The notes below the pieces were generated by a model that worked only from the letters and a program-made list of their open reading frames with translations, made no database searches and had not been told where the DNA came from. Source: Grifola frondosa (taxonomy: Eukaryota > Basidiomycota > Agaricomycetes > Polyporales > Grifolaceae). Taken from it: 64,000 nt of DNA. This document shows, piece after piece, positions 49,450-62,472 of this stretch. The position numbers and the translations under genes were made by a program. Each line of letters begins with the position of its first letter. The first letter of the stretch is position 1. The DNA is taken from NCBI GenBank assembly GCA_001683735.1, contig LUGG01000002.1, positions 1,550,001-1,614,000 of the forward strand, read 5' to 3'.

Positions 49450-51435
49450 ATGGTGAACATATTGAACTATACCATCCGGCGCCTCGAATATGCAGTCCAA
49501 CATGAGCAAGAAGATATCATCAAGTCTGCTGGTTTGCATTTGCCTCGGGGGTTCTTTGGTCGAGTGATGTGGCTAGAAGTATGATACAATTGTCTTTGTT
49601 TCCCAAATCACTAACTTTTTCTTTAAAGTGGGACGTGGTCCAGTCTTCCGTTCAGTTAGTGTCGGGGCTTCGTTGCCTGAGTCTGCAGATAGGTCAATCA
49701 TTCCAGTGGTGATGGAGAATGAGCCATTGGAAGCGGAGGGCGTGGAGCCTGCTATAGGTATGGTACGATCGTCTTTGCTACTCAAATCACTAACCTTGCT
49801 TTTCAGTGGTGATGGAGAATGGACCATTGGAAGCGGAGGGCGCAGAGCCCGCTATAGGTATGGTACGATCATCTTTGCTACTCAAATCACTAACTTCTTG
49901 CTTTTCAGCGGTGATGGAGAATGGACCATTGGAAGCGGAGGGCGCGGAGCCCGCTATAGGTATGGTACGATCATCTTTGCTACTCAAATCACTAACCTTG
50001 CTTTTCAGTGGTGATGGAGAATGGACCATTGGAAGCGGAGGGCGCGGAGCCCGCTATAGGTATGGTATGATCATCTTTGCTACTCAAATCACTAACTTCT
50101 TGCTTTTCAGCGGTGATGGAGAATGGACCATTGGAAGCGGAGGGCGCGGAGCCCGCTATAGGTATGGTACGATCATCTTTGCTACTCAAATCACTAACTT
50201 CTTACTTTTCAGTGGGTCCTGAACCCATTAGTCGCTCGGTTAGTGTTGTGATTTCGACACCTGAGGTGAAGGATAGGTCACTCACCCCGGTGGTGATGGA
50301 GACGGAGTCATTGGAAGCAGAGGATGTGGATCTCGCACTGGAGCATGCGGACTTTTCAGACATCGAGGTTATCGAATCAATCTTGCCGGACCATGTCATC
50401 GATTTATCTCAGGATACGGATTCAGACAGTAGCGGTGACAGTAACATAGATGAGCTCGAAGTAAGTCGTGTAATTTTAATGTCGATTTAGAGATGCTGAC
50501 GTAGCTCTCATTTGGAGTTTGAGAGCATGGATGAGGACGTGGATGAAGATATTGAGCTGCGCACCCTTCGAAATGCACCGTTGCATCGACGCAAGGACAT
50601 ATGTGCCTCGGTGAAGGCAGATTGTACGAAGCTGTGGCGTTTACTAAGGGAATACGAAGACATGAGGAGTGGTTGTAAGGTAAGTACGTGTACTAATTTC
50701 ACGTCGTTTCATTTATAAACTGCGTTCACAGCGAGAGAATCTCAATGCCAACACACGCCCAGCCGAGATTTCGGATTGGATCCAGCGTAAAAGACGGCCT
50801 CTAGGTGGACCGAAGAAGCTTGATCGGGACTCGTTTGGGATAGCTTGGAGGGAGTGGTGGTGGAACATAAATCCCAAGTGGCGTCGCGGAACCTCGCCCC
50901 AGTTACGATTTGTGGCGGCTACAGACTTGTCTCTATGGGCCGCACTCGACAAGGGGGGACAGACTGGCATACGCATTGCCGTTATGTCTCTGTTTTGGTG
51001 GATCCCGGACACCGCCATCGATGTGAATTCCAGTTGGGCAAATTATGTTCTCGACATCTGCTTTGTGCTTGAGGACATAATCCGCTTGCGAAATGTTGTG
51101 ATTCGTAACACGTGAGTGTGTCTTACATTCGTGAACTATTACAATTCTTCTTTATTATTTCTCATCATGAAGGTTGTGCAGGGCTTCGTCGTCGAAACAT
51201 ACAAGTGATGGATTGGATTCTAAGAGCTCGGTGAGAGCTAGTATGTGAGTAGTATTTTACATTTCATTATACGGCCGAATAATGAAGGTGTTCATACAAA
51301 TAGTTCGTCGGCGAGTGCGAAGAAGAGAAACATGTCTGTGACGGAAACATTGTCGTCGAAGAAGTGAGTATATGATATATGCACGCATCACTTATGATCA
51401 CTGATTCAAATTGAAGGCGCCGGCACACCCCGTAA
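49450..51435 (+). CDS. Basidiomycete hypothetical protein containing five tandem 51-nt exon cassettes
   Basis: Exon 1 from ATG 49450 encodes NILNYTIRRLEYAVQHEQED and LPRGFFGRVMWLE. A second exon (49629-49757) ends VVMENEPLEAEGVEPAI. It is followed by four further copies of the 17-residue unit (V/A)VMENGPLEAEGAEPAI, each an exon of exactly 51 nt (49807-49857, 49909-49959, 50009-50059, 50111-50161) separated by near-identical introns; all junctions are phase 1, so adding or skipping one keeps the frame. A long acidic exon (50213-50460) repeats the layout of the second exon (GPEPISRSVSVV...PVVMETESLEAEDVD). Downstream are the conserved parts: RRKDICASVKADCTKLWRLL, RPAEISDWIQRKRRPLGGPK, WREWWWNINPKWRR, and VDVNSSWANYVLDICFVLED-like residues, ending in a basic tail (KKRRHTP) at 51435. 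I recognise the C-part as a widespread, uncharacterised mushroom family. One or two exon joints are a base out of frame as read. Confidence 0.7.
49758..50212 (+). repeat. Tandem exon-intron repeat array (~100-bp unit)
   Basis: Five introns at 49758-49806, 49858-49908, 49960-50008, 50060-50110 and 50162-50212, with lengths 49, 51, 49, 51 and 51 nt. All begin GTATGGTA and end CTTTTCAG. Four complete 51-nt exons lie between them. Exons and introns are almost equally conserved, which indicates very recent duplication or gene conversion. Confidence 0.92.
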
Positions 51436-51840
51436 TTGAACAGACTTTGTTTCATCGCGAACATGTTGAAGGGTGGAATATATCGTTAGGTTTGGTTTGA
51501 GTTGTGTGTCGGACGTTCTCATATTTCGCAAGCTTGGTGATCGTCATGTACTTGTATCGAGGTGAGCATGGAGGTATCGATTAGGAGCTGTGCTTGTCGG
51601 TTTGGCTCTCATGTCCATTATTCCACTCTGTAAGATGATATGTTCCATGTCGTTCGAATGTGTGTTATAGCCGTTGAATATATTGATTGCGCGTATACGA
51701 GCGAGGTCAAATCTGAAATTACCGCAGGTGATGATATTGTCCGTGGTTGCAAGACACTTATGGCTTTAGCGCGTAATGTCGAGGGTAGGAGCAAAAGAAA
51801 AAAATACAGATACATGTGTCGAGCAGTAATCGCGGAACTG

Positions 51841-52260
51841 TCACATGAATTCCGGTTCTTCGTCCACGTCGAGCTCCAAGTCTCGGGACACGTCCGGAGC
51901 AGAATACAGTAACGCGATGCTGTGAAGTTGGAATCCACAATTCCATGCCTCCTAACGTTTCGGAAATTTGGTCTCGCCAACTCTCCAGCGCGTGAGGCAC
52001 TTAGCACTCCACGAGTACGATATCATTCTTAGCGATCGCGGGGGCATTGATGGTTGAACATGGAGGATTTGGGACCGAAGCGTTCGGTGGCGTCATACAC
52101 ACGTTCGAACGCGCCTGCCTGTAGTTTTAAATGACGTTAGAGAACGATAAGCGATTGAAACATGTTATGCTTACCCTCTCGATGGTTTTGTTCTTGGTCC
52201 TGGATCTCGTTCACTTGCCCGCATAGGTCGGGTCAGGCATTTCCCCTGTGAATGTGTTTA
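51841..52260 (-). pseudogene. Broken basidiomycete hypothetical gene (C-terminal part)
   Basis: On the minus strand, a coherent protein is found only by moving between frames: LCGQVNEIQDQEQNHRE, an intron, AGAFERVYDATERFGPKSSM, then in a second frame INAPAIAKNDIVLVEC, and in a third WNCGFQLHSIALLYSAPDV and a stop at 51841 after DVDEEPEFM. The FGPKS...NDIVLVEC...W..FQL-SI-LLYSAP order resembles an uncharacterised protein family common in mushroom genomes. Several 1-base breaks separate the parts, and the 5' end was not found. It is convergent with the gene ending at 51435. It could be a true pseudogene or a gene damaged by sequence errors. Confidence 0.4.
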
Positions 52261-53136
52261 AAATAAGGGCTAAGTAGTGAATGTAAAAAAGCTGTATTGG
52301 TCTTGGGGTGGGCGTAGTCGTTGATTCATGATATCTATAGTCATAAGCGTAGGGTTCCAGTACATGTATTATTCAAGGAAACTTGCTCACGAGATGCCGT
52401 GATTCATGCAAGTTCCCATACTAAGGAGAGATCCGTTCTCGGATTTCGTCCAATGTACACTCGTGATTAAGACCTCGTGAAACGTATTATACGGGCTCTT
52501 GGTGGTTCATTTAACTCGGCCATTCGGTACCACTCTCCTGAGAAAGAATCTTCAGTTAATGACACCGGGTCAAGAGAAATTCGTGCATACCATCAGAGCG
52601 TCGCATCCGCACATGAAGCTCTTGCTGAGCACCTGAGGCAAGACAAAAGCCCTGAAATGCAAGGCATTATACTGGGAAAGAGTGTGCTAACAATCCTGCT
52701 ACGGCCATTGATTCCTGAAAAACAAGTGTTGTAAATTTCTCTAAATCAATTAAGAACATCTCCGACCTGTGTTACGGAGAGGGAGGCGATAGTTCCGGCC
52801 TGCATACCGCAGATGAAGTTATCGTCATGGGGGAATCCAAATCAGAGATAATACAGGTCTTCTGCCTGAAAAGACATATAGTAACCTGCCATTCTCGACA
52901 AGCCATATGCAAATTCTGCTATCTAATCCTGCAGTGGCAAGGTGCGATCCACTTGGACTAAAGGTAATAGACCGTCATTATGACTTTGGGCGTGGTTAAA
53001 ATGGACCGATTCTTGAATTTGAAGAGACATGGATAATGGCCTGGGGTGAATAAGTTATTATTGCACCGGGAACTTATCTTGGAATCGATGCCTTAGATCC
53101 TCCATAGATCGTACCTTCTCGATTTGGATATATTTT
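52261..53136. other. Intergenic DNA, no gene seen
   Basis: An 85-codon open stretch on + (52477-52734, no ATG at its start) has no recognisable similarity. Nothing else is supportable. Confidence 0.35.
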
Positions 53137-54316
53137 GTCCTATTTGGTTTGGCTGGCGCGATTCGACCTGATTTGGTAACGTCGCGCCTACACTTCCTCA
53201 GTCCTGTTTTGCACCATCGCACGAGCATGCTGAAACCGTCGAGCGGTCGAAGTATGCGGTGTGCGGCGGCATTATCAACATCACCATCGAGCGTGTGAGC
53301 GTGCACAACCCGTCGAGCGGGTGACGTACGTGGTACATGGCTTCCAGGTGGCATTTTCACCGTCACTCTCGCTCATCTCGCTCTTGGCTTTCCCCGCTGC
53401 TGTTGCTGCTGCCCCTCATCGTCCCAGACTGTTGCGGACGGTATGATTAATATATTGGCGTGCGCCAACGTGCATAAAGGTGTGTCGCCGTCGTTCTGTG
53501 TCATTATCGTGCTGATGAGCTTGGCTCGCGCTGCCAAGTTCTTCGTCAATTTATGACCGACCACCGTGTGGATCACAACAACTTTATCGTGAGTGGTTTG
53601 ACTAGCTAATCGTAAGGGTGTAAGCTACTAATCTGCTGCCATTCAGGTTCTTTCTCAATCATTCCGTCCGCTCGTTTCGTGGCGCGTTTGGTTGGCGCGA
53701 TTCGCTGCTGGCGAGGTCCCTACGACATGTTCAACCTCGGATGTGCGCTCTGCGTCCAAGATGCGACGTTCTAGCTGCACACAGTCATCGAACCGACGTT
53801 TGGACGTTCGAGCACATCCGCGGACAGTGCTGCGCATGCATGCCGCCTGCCGAATGCTCCCCGTCCTTTCGTTTGTCCTTCAGACGTGTCGCCCATTCAA
53901 GTCCTCAACTCTGTCATCTGGTACAACATCCGAGACACGACTGCAGCGCAAGATGCGTGTCTCCCCCCCAACTACGCTATCTGTCCGCCTCAGGCTCGTC
54001 GCCAATACATGCGCGAACAATGATGGCAGGCGGTTAGAGAAAATTGTTTGGTTGCCGATGTATGTGTGTTCTCCGTCCCCTCCTGCCGCACCTCTGACGC
54101 TGCCGGTCACCCCACCCCAGCCTGGCAAGCTGCACTACCGAGCGTATCCACCACCACCACCTCACGCCTGTACGATTGATATCGCTTTCCGCCGTTGACC
54201 TGGGCGCATAATATACGACTCGACGATTTCCAGCAGCCTGAACATCGCATCTTCCTCAGACGGATATGTTATGATCGCGCGTGGCAGGTATTGGCTATGC
54301 GGGGCACATGAGGGGC
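53137..54316 (+). repeat. Dispersed repeat, longest copy (~1.18 kb)
   Basis: The first 583 bp (53137-53719) recur at 56312-56894 in the same orientation with no length change and only a few substitutions. The part 53617-54316 recurs inverted at 63297-64000. Together the three copies show one repeat family of at least 1.18 kb. One frame in the 3' half (QVLNSVIWYNIRDTTAAQD) reads like protein and is kept in both copies, but I recognise no family. Confidence 0.85.
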
Positions 54317-54822
54317 CGCTTCATACCCCGTCTCAATCGCTTTACCTTCGAATAGCGACAACAGCTACTCCTGAGGAGTGAGATTGCTACCCGTCAGATT
54401 ACACACTGATCACGTCGTCAAGGTGCTACCGTCTACCCTCACGTTCTGATGACTGCGGGTGCGAGCACGGTTGTGTGCCCCGGGTGGGAGCGTGGATGAC
54501 GTATTCAGGATCGCCTGCGGGTAGCCTATGGCGGACGACTCTCCGACCGTTGGAGAGAAAGACCTCATCGCTGTGCTGGCTGCCCTGATCTGTCCCTCTT
54601 CGCAATTAGCTGCTTCAACCTCCTGCTCGGCCTCATCTTTCACGAGTCCATCCTGCTCAAACCCAAGCTTTCGTTCATACCTAGGCTAAATCAGGTTTCG
54701 GGTGATGCTGAAGTCGACGGCTGACGGCGGTACTAATTGATCATGATGTAACCTCTGAGGGAATAATACGTATTCTTATTGCAATGATGTACTCTCAAAT
54801 CTAAGAAGGGGTAAAGAATTCA

Positions 54823-56080
54823 TCAAGAAAAGCTGAACGGGAAGAAACCGTCCCATGGTCCACCTCCTGCAAGGGCAGCTGGAGTCTGCTTCGGGACTGA
54901 CTCCTTAGCAATCGCACCAGCAACGCTATGTACCATGTCCCTGAGTGTGAACACTTCGATCGGCTTGCTCCTGATCACAATCCGGCAGTTCGGGCACGTA
55001 TATCGTGGCTGCGACTCCTGCATCACGGTTAATTCCAACCGTATCATGCGGCGCACATCCTCCGGCGTTTGGGGGTCCTCCAGAGCGTAGCGGTAGTTTG
55101 GGGATATCATGGCCTGTGGGTCATAGTCCGGGTATGTCATCATGTGTTGCATGTGCATGGTGTCGAACCATTTTTCCAGGCAGCTCTGGCAAAATACATG
55201 CCCACAGTTGAGCCTAAAGCAATTGTGAGGGGAAATTCCATGTCAGAAAATAAGAAGAACATACACGAAAGGTATCCACATCTTCGATGCGCAGAGTTGG
55301 CAGGTAATGTGTTCATCCATAACAGACAAAAACTCCAAAAATGACTGAGCTTTACGCATGGAAACAGAAATTTAATTCACACATACCTCTTTAGTCTCCT
55401 GTTCGGTCTGAAGGAAGGACTGTACTATAGCTTGGTGTAGCTCTTCTGCCGCCTATAACTGTTTGAATTAGTGAAAATAATGACTTCAGATGTGTGCGCA
55501 CTTGTGCCGACTCGCGCAATCTCTGGACCTCCCGTTGAGCCTCTTGCTCTGAATGAATAGAGGACTGCGCTGCGGCCTGGAGTTCGTCCTCCTTGAACTA
55601 ACACCATAGTTAGCAACGTGAAAGACATCTTCAAATCTAAACCTACCTGTGAAGAATTATGTAATCTTTGAATCTCCTTCCTGGCCTCCTGTTCAGACTG
55701 CTGCAGTCTCTTAATCTCCTAAAGGAAAGGTTACCTATACTCAGTCACTCTTAAATATGGTGCTGAGTATCAGAACTTACCTTCCTTGCTTCCTCCAGCT
55801 CCATGCGTAAGGAGCTCGTTGAGATAGAGCTGGGCTTATGCGGTAGGTTATCGTCTCCCGATGACAGTTCTATTACCTCTGGAGGGTCTGTAAGGACCTT
55901 CTGCTTGTGATGTTTCTTCACGATCCGATGTTGAGGGACGGGAAAATCATCATCGGAAGACAGCACGATAGAACACTTTTTGGTTCCGGAGGGACCAGGG
56001 TCATTGCGATAAGTAACAAGAGAAGGTTGGTAGGTCGGCGCAGATTTTCTGGTCGTGGAGCGCACTTCAGATGCAGGCAT
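54823..56080 (-). CDS. RING-finger E3 ubiquitin ligase with SUMO-interacting-like motifs and coiled coil
   Basis: ATG 56080 starts MPASEVRSTTRKSAPTYQPS. The N-part has two hydrophobic-acidic motifs of the SUMO-interacting kind, CSIVLSSDDDF and PEVIELSSGDD (about residues 36-46 and 67-77). Several small exons then encode a heptad-like coiled coil (RMELEEARK, EIQRLHNSSQ, EQEAQREVQRLRESAQ). The C-part holds a C3HC4-type RING: ITCQLCASKMWIPF, LNCGHVFCQSCLEKWFD, a long insertion, and YTCPNCRIVIRSKPIEVFTL, ending PFSFS at 54823. RING proteins of this form pass ubiquitin from an E2 to a substrate; SIMs plus RING would fit a SUMO-targeted ligase, though the SIMs here are predicted only. Introns of about 50 nt separate the coiled-coil exons, and the frame looks intact. 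A repeat copy lies about 230 bp upstream of the start. Confidence 0.78.
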
Positions 56081-56311
56081 GAGCTCGACGATATGAGGTT
56101 ATCCGATGGCACAGTTAGTCTTCAATATATAGAAAAGATCTTGGATCTCTAGATCTACGTACTTTGTCACATTCGATTGCCGAAAATGTGTTTCGAATTC
56201 TACCAGGGGATGCGGGCATCAGCCCTTTCTGCGTGAAACGAGGTGGTCCGACGGCCCGGCGATATCCGATCAAGCCTCCAAGGCTCGATTTGGCTGGTGC
56301 GCCTGTACTTG

Positions 56312-56894
56312 GTCCTATTTGGTTTGGCTGGCGCGATTCGACCTGATTTGGTAACGTCGCGCCTACACTTCCTCAGTCCTGTTTTGCACCATCGCACGAG
56401 CATGCTGAAACCGTCGAGCGGTCGAAGTATGCGGTGTGCGGCGGCATTATCAACATCACCATCGAGCGTGTGAGCGTGCACAACCCGTCGAGCGGGTGAC
56501 GTACGTGGTACATGGCTTCCAGGTGGCATTTTCACCGTCACTCTCGCTCATCTCGCTCTTGGCTTTCCCCGCTGCTGTTGCTGCTGCCCCTCATCATCCC
56601 AGACTGTTGCGGACGGTATGATTAATATATTGGCGTGCGTCAACGTGCATAAAGGTGCGTCGCTGTCGTTCTGTGTCATTATCGTGCTGATGAGCTTGGC
56701 TCGCGCTGCCAAGTTCTTCGTCAATTTATGACCGACCACCGTGTGGATCACAACAACTTTATCGTGAGTGGTTTGACTAGCTAATCGTAAGGGTGTAAGC
56801 TACTAATCTGCTGCCATTCAGGTTCTTTCTCAATCATTCCGTCCGCTCGTTTCGTGGCGCGTTTGGTTGGCGCGATTCGCTGCTGGCGAGGTCC
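56312..56894 (+). repeat. Dispersed repeat, second copy (583 bp)
   Basis: Colinear with 53137-53719 over 583 bp with no net indel. It is followed by ATATCAATATCAAAATATC, a simple-sequence join not present in the first copy. Lies in the probable promoter side of the RING gene. Confidence 0.92.
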
Positions 56895-59800
56895 ATATCA
56901 ATATCAAAATATCAATATGTGGTCGACCAATGCCCGCTGACACGGACGGTTATATCCAGTAGGTCGCTCACAGTCACATTGTTGCCTCTATCCTGCTGTT
57001 GATGCTCTAGCGTACTATCGTCGAAGATACAACTACTAGTATACACCCTTGCCGCCATGCATTACCCTCTCCATCATGCCTGTGTTTGGCGGTGTCGATG
57101 AGGATGCTGAGCTCAAATAAAAAATCATCACAGGATTGCTGACCAACGCTGGAGGATGCCGACGTCTTCGGCCTGGCCAGTTGCTGTGTCGCTGGGGATA
57201 ATATGCTTGGGAAGATGCTATCTGGGTGGCCGTGCGGACTGCAACTGCGCATGATGACACTCACCTCCTCCTGTTCTAGTTAATGTAGCCTGCAAATGCC
57301 CCGGGTAGAAAAGGCATGCCCGGCCACCTGGCGGTATATGATGCAGCAGGCTGGTGACTGGTCGTTCCTCTCCGCAGCCCCGTGCCAGCCCGCTCAGTAG
57401 AGTCGTGGGTGCGGGGTGTAGGGTGTACGGCCATAGCACGCTGCCCTCCCGGGCGTTCGTTGGTTGGCGACCAGCACCCGCGCATTTTTGTTTGCGGATT
57501 TTTCGGGTTCTTTGTCCTCTTTCGCCTGCCTCCAGCGGTCCGAACGCTTTCGGGACTGTACACTTATATGAGGTGCAGGGCCACTCCCTGGACAGTATTT
57601 GTGCTGCACCCTCCCTCCCGGTTTCGTCGCTTCCTCTTCACGACCTTTTGGGTCAGAGCCCACCTGATCCGACAAAGATAAGCAATATTGGCCCACTCGC
57701 TGCAAGGCTGTTCTCGGCGTCCACGGCGCATCTCTGCGCGGTCTCATCCATCTGCAACCGCATGCTCGGACTCAGCAGCCGTGGCGCGGTTGTTCCACTA
57801 TTCACGGAGACGGGGCTGTACCCGCTCTGTCACCACGCGTTTCTTTGGCGCTGCGCTTCCTACTCTATCTTCTGATGTAGCGTCACAAACTAGCACACCT
57901 CGCTATTGCGGAGGCTCGGGGTCTCGCGATGCGCGGCTTTGCTCTTGGGTCGGTGATCTGTGTCATGCGCTACGGTCCCTCAAGGCACCAGTGTGTCTGG
58001 GCTGCTCTCAGCTGCCTTCCCTGGCCGTGGTCGAATAGTACCTCACAAATGTACACACCTCCTTCCTCGTATGTGCTGAGCACGGTGTGCGAGGCATTCC
58101 TGGGCGAGGCCATCACACATGTCCCTGTACTGCTCTGGCAGTGGAGGGAGCTAGGGCTTCAATTTCCTACAAGCCTTTCTGTCACACCGTCCTATTGTCG
58201 AACTGTTCGCGGAGTATGTACACAAGATCTTTGAGCTATGCGCTGTGGTCCCACCTTCTGATCTCGACCCCGGACCAATTCCTTGCATTGCCTGTCCCGT
58301 GACACGCGGCGGAGCGGGAGACGAACATCTGTACGACCTATCGCCCCGTACCGATGCTGTAAGCGACGGCGAGTGCACTTGCCCAGTGCACCCGTGCTTG
58401 CAGCTGACATCCTTGGCCCTATGTTAGGTCGTGCGAAATTGGCGGGCAAAAAAAGGGTTGGCGTGGGGGCCTAATCTAAACAGAGCTCGTTGATAGTTGG
58501 TAGATTACTGATCGTGCCGCGTCCAATTTCTTGTAGTTTACTTGAGTGTCAGAAGCAATCCACCACCATCTCCTCCTTCTCGTCGAGCAAATCTGTTCGT
58601 AGTATATCTCAGATCTGAAGGGGGAATTCATACTGGCTTACCTCGTGTCATATGGATCGGTTGATTGCATGGTTCTGGCACTTTGAGGTTTCACATCGCA
58701 AATCTGTGCATACTATATCTCAGCTTACCTCGTGGTATATGATTCATTGTTTTAGGCCCGCGTGCATGTGGTTTCAGGTACGTCTCAATATTTCATAGCA
58801 TATTATTTCAGGGGAATGAGGATCTGCTAATAAATCTAATGTAGATTCGCTTCTAGAACATTGAAGATTACATTACGAGCGGCACAGACAATAACCAAAC
58901 TGTCACTGAACCGCAAGCACACCCTTGGCTGTGGTTTAGCACGTAAGCTGCTAGGTCAGTGATCAACTCAATATTGCGCACCTTTGCGGGCAATCCGCAC
59001 AGAATCCCAGCAACCGAGGATAAGAGATGTGCCTCACGCCACTCGCCGAATGGATGATGATAGTACTTTGCAGGGCCTGCAGCTCAGTGAGGAGTGGCAG
59101 CAGGTACTGCGAAAGTTGTTCCCGCGTCGCGTGCCCGCGTGTTGTGCCAATGGGTATGACGACGTCCTCACCACGAGGTCGGAACGTACTGCGCGCTAGT
59201 AGCGCGATGAACATGCTGGTGCCGAGCCTGTGGTTGGTGGCGTAAAAGTCAATGAGGATGCTGAGCTCGAGAACGCCGCCAGAATTTCTTGAACCGATTT
59301 GCAGCAATCGATTGGTGACTAGAAGTATCGGGTAGCTTGGAAGCGATAACTGTTGGCGAATGTGAGTGAAAGTGTCCGTACATTGGGGGGCGAAAACGCA
59401 CACGTCGACACAAATGTAGTGAGTGAGAGAGGATCCTGGAATGTGACTCAGGTTCGCCGACGACCTGCAATTTGACAAATTGACTTGATGACTAGAACTT
59501 TGAGGAGTAACTCACTATATCATCATGGGATTGCATGACACTTGACGGCGCTGGACGAATGAACCAGGCCGAGTGGTCAACACCGTTATGAAAGGGTGAA
59601 CGAAAGAAGCGGCGGCTTGTCGGTTAACCGACACGTCGACCATGGGTCGATGGACTGGCAGCTGGGCGAGAAACGTTCTCCTCCGCATAGTCAATTTGCC
59701 TCCATCGCCGGACTCAATTTTCCGGAAGCATTCCTATCCACCCCCTTCGTATGCACTCGCGCCATGCCAAAGGACCATGCGCTTGAACCGCATATCTGTC

Positions 59801-60139
59801 CGGCCATGATCAGGAAGAACCTTTTCGCTATCGGAAACTGTGATGCTCACTTTTCTGATTTGTGGCGTGCCCGCATTGTAAGCTATTGTAAGGAGTCGAT
59901 CACACTAGCGCGGAGGAGTCTATTCGCGAAGACCACGCGTGCAGAAGAGAACACGTGCGCGGAAGCATACAATATTCGCGATTTTCACGCTGAGGCTCTC
60001 AATATACTCAATATTCATATTCAATATTAAGCGCGACCGGTGAGCTGAGCGCGGCGCGTTGAGGGGAAATATACTACAATATTTGGACACACACATTCTC
60101 TTCCCCTCTCCCTCCTTTCAGCTCCTCGCATAGATTACT
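56895..60139. other. Uncharacterised region, no supportable gene
   Basis: Several overlapping open frames (for example + 57354-57875 of 173 codons, - 58963-59478 of 171 codons) with no recognised domain. Two minus-strand peptides share LELSILID / FELSILID at about 59260 and 57100, indicating related sequence or a decayed duplicated gene. The part 58500-58960 is AT-richer and contains repeated TATCTCAG and TTACCTCGTG words. I would not call a gene here without transcript data. Confidence 0.4.
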
Positions 60140-61949
<1,810 letters not shown>

Positions 61950-62472
61950 AACCCGTAGCCTGGATTCTCTTTCTGTGCGCAATCCTGGATGATGACAAAT
62001 TCTTGATACGCTTGCTGACCCGCGCCGAGTCGCTCATTTTGGTACAACACATATTGACAGATTTCTGGACTGCGTGTTACCGGACTGGATGATGAAAGCT
62101 GGTTCCATCTCGAATGGAGTCACTGGCACATCAACTCGATGACGAGAATATATACTGTCTGAGAATTTGATGATATGATTGATGGATAACCACTTCACAT
62201 TGACTGTCTCCATAAGAGACGAACGAGTGCCAGTTTCCGAATGTGTGTGAGGTACGTTCTTGTTGATATGTCGTAGAACGCCACTGTTGTCATATATTCC
62301 GCCGACTGGGTCTGGGTTTTTCCCGGAGATGCTCAAATCATCAGGCTAGATTTAACTTTGAGAACATTGAGAAGGAACACAGATAATTTCTAGGTACACG
62401 AAGATAAAGACCGGTGAAAATGGTTTATATCCGACGGGAACAATATCGACCGTCGCACATTCTATAATTCCT
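61950..62472. other. Intergenic DNA between convergent genes, no gene seen
   Basis: The kinase and the dsRBD gene converge here. No recognisable coding sequence in the roughly 520 bp. Confidence 0.4.

Noticed and set aside
49758..50212. CRISPR-like regular repeat-spacer pattern
   Set aside because: The ~50-nt alternation is exon and intron: every 'spacer' begins GTATGGTA and ends TTTTCAG, spacers are not unique, and the context is a eukaryotic gene.
49573..50399. Minus-strand repetitive open frames through the cassette array
   Set aside because: They are antisense shadows of the tandem units and run through splice sites of the plus-strand gene.
53434..54198. 168-codon frame in the dispersed repeat as a gene
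   Set aside because: The Arg/Ser/Thr-rich frame is repeated antisense at 63434-63925 and has no domain. A different frame looks more protein-like but contains stops.
53137..56894. Long terminal repeats of a retrotransposon
   Set aside because: The 583-bp copies lack TG...CA ends and a primer-binding site, and the sequence between them encodes a RING gene in opposite orientation, with no reverse transcriptase or integrase.
57354..58234. Long overlapping plus-strand frames
   Set aside because: Several frames stay open at once in GC-rich DNA, none shows a recognisable domain, and splice junctions could not be made consistent.
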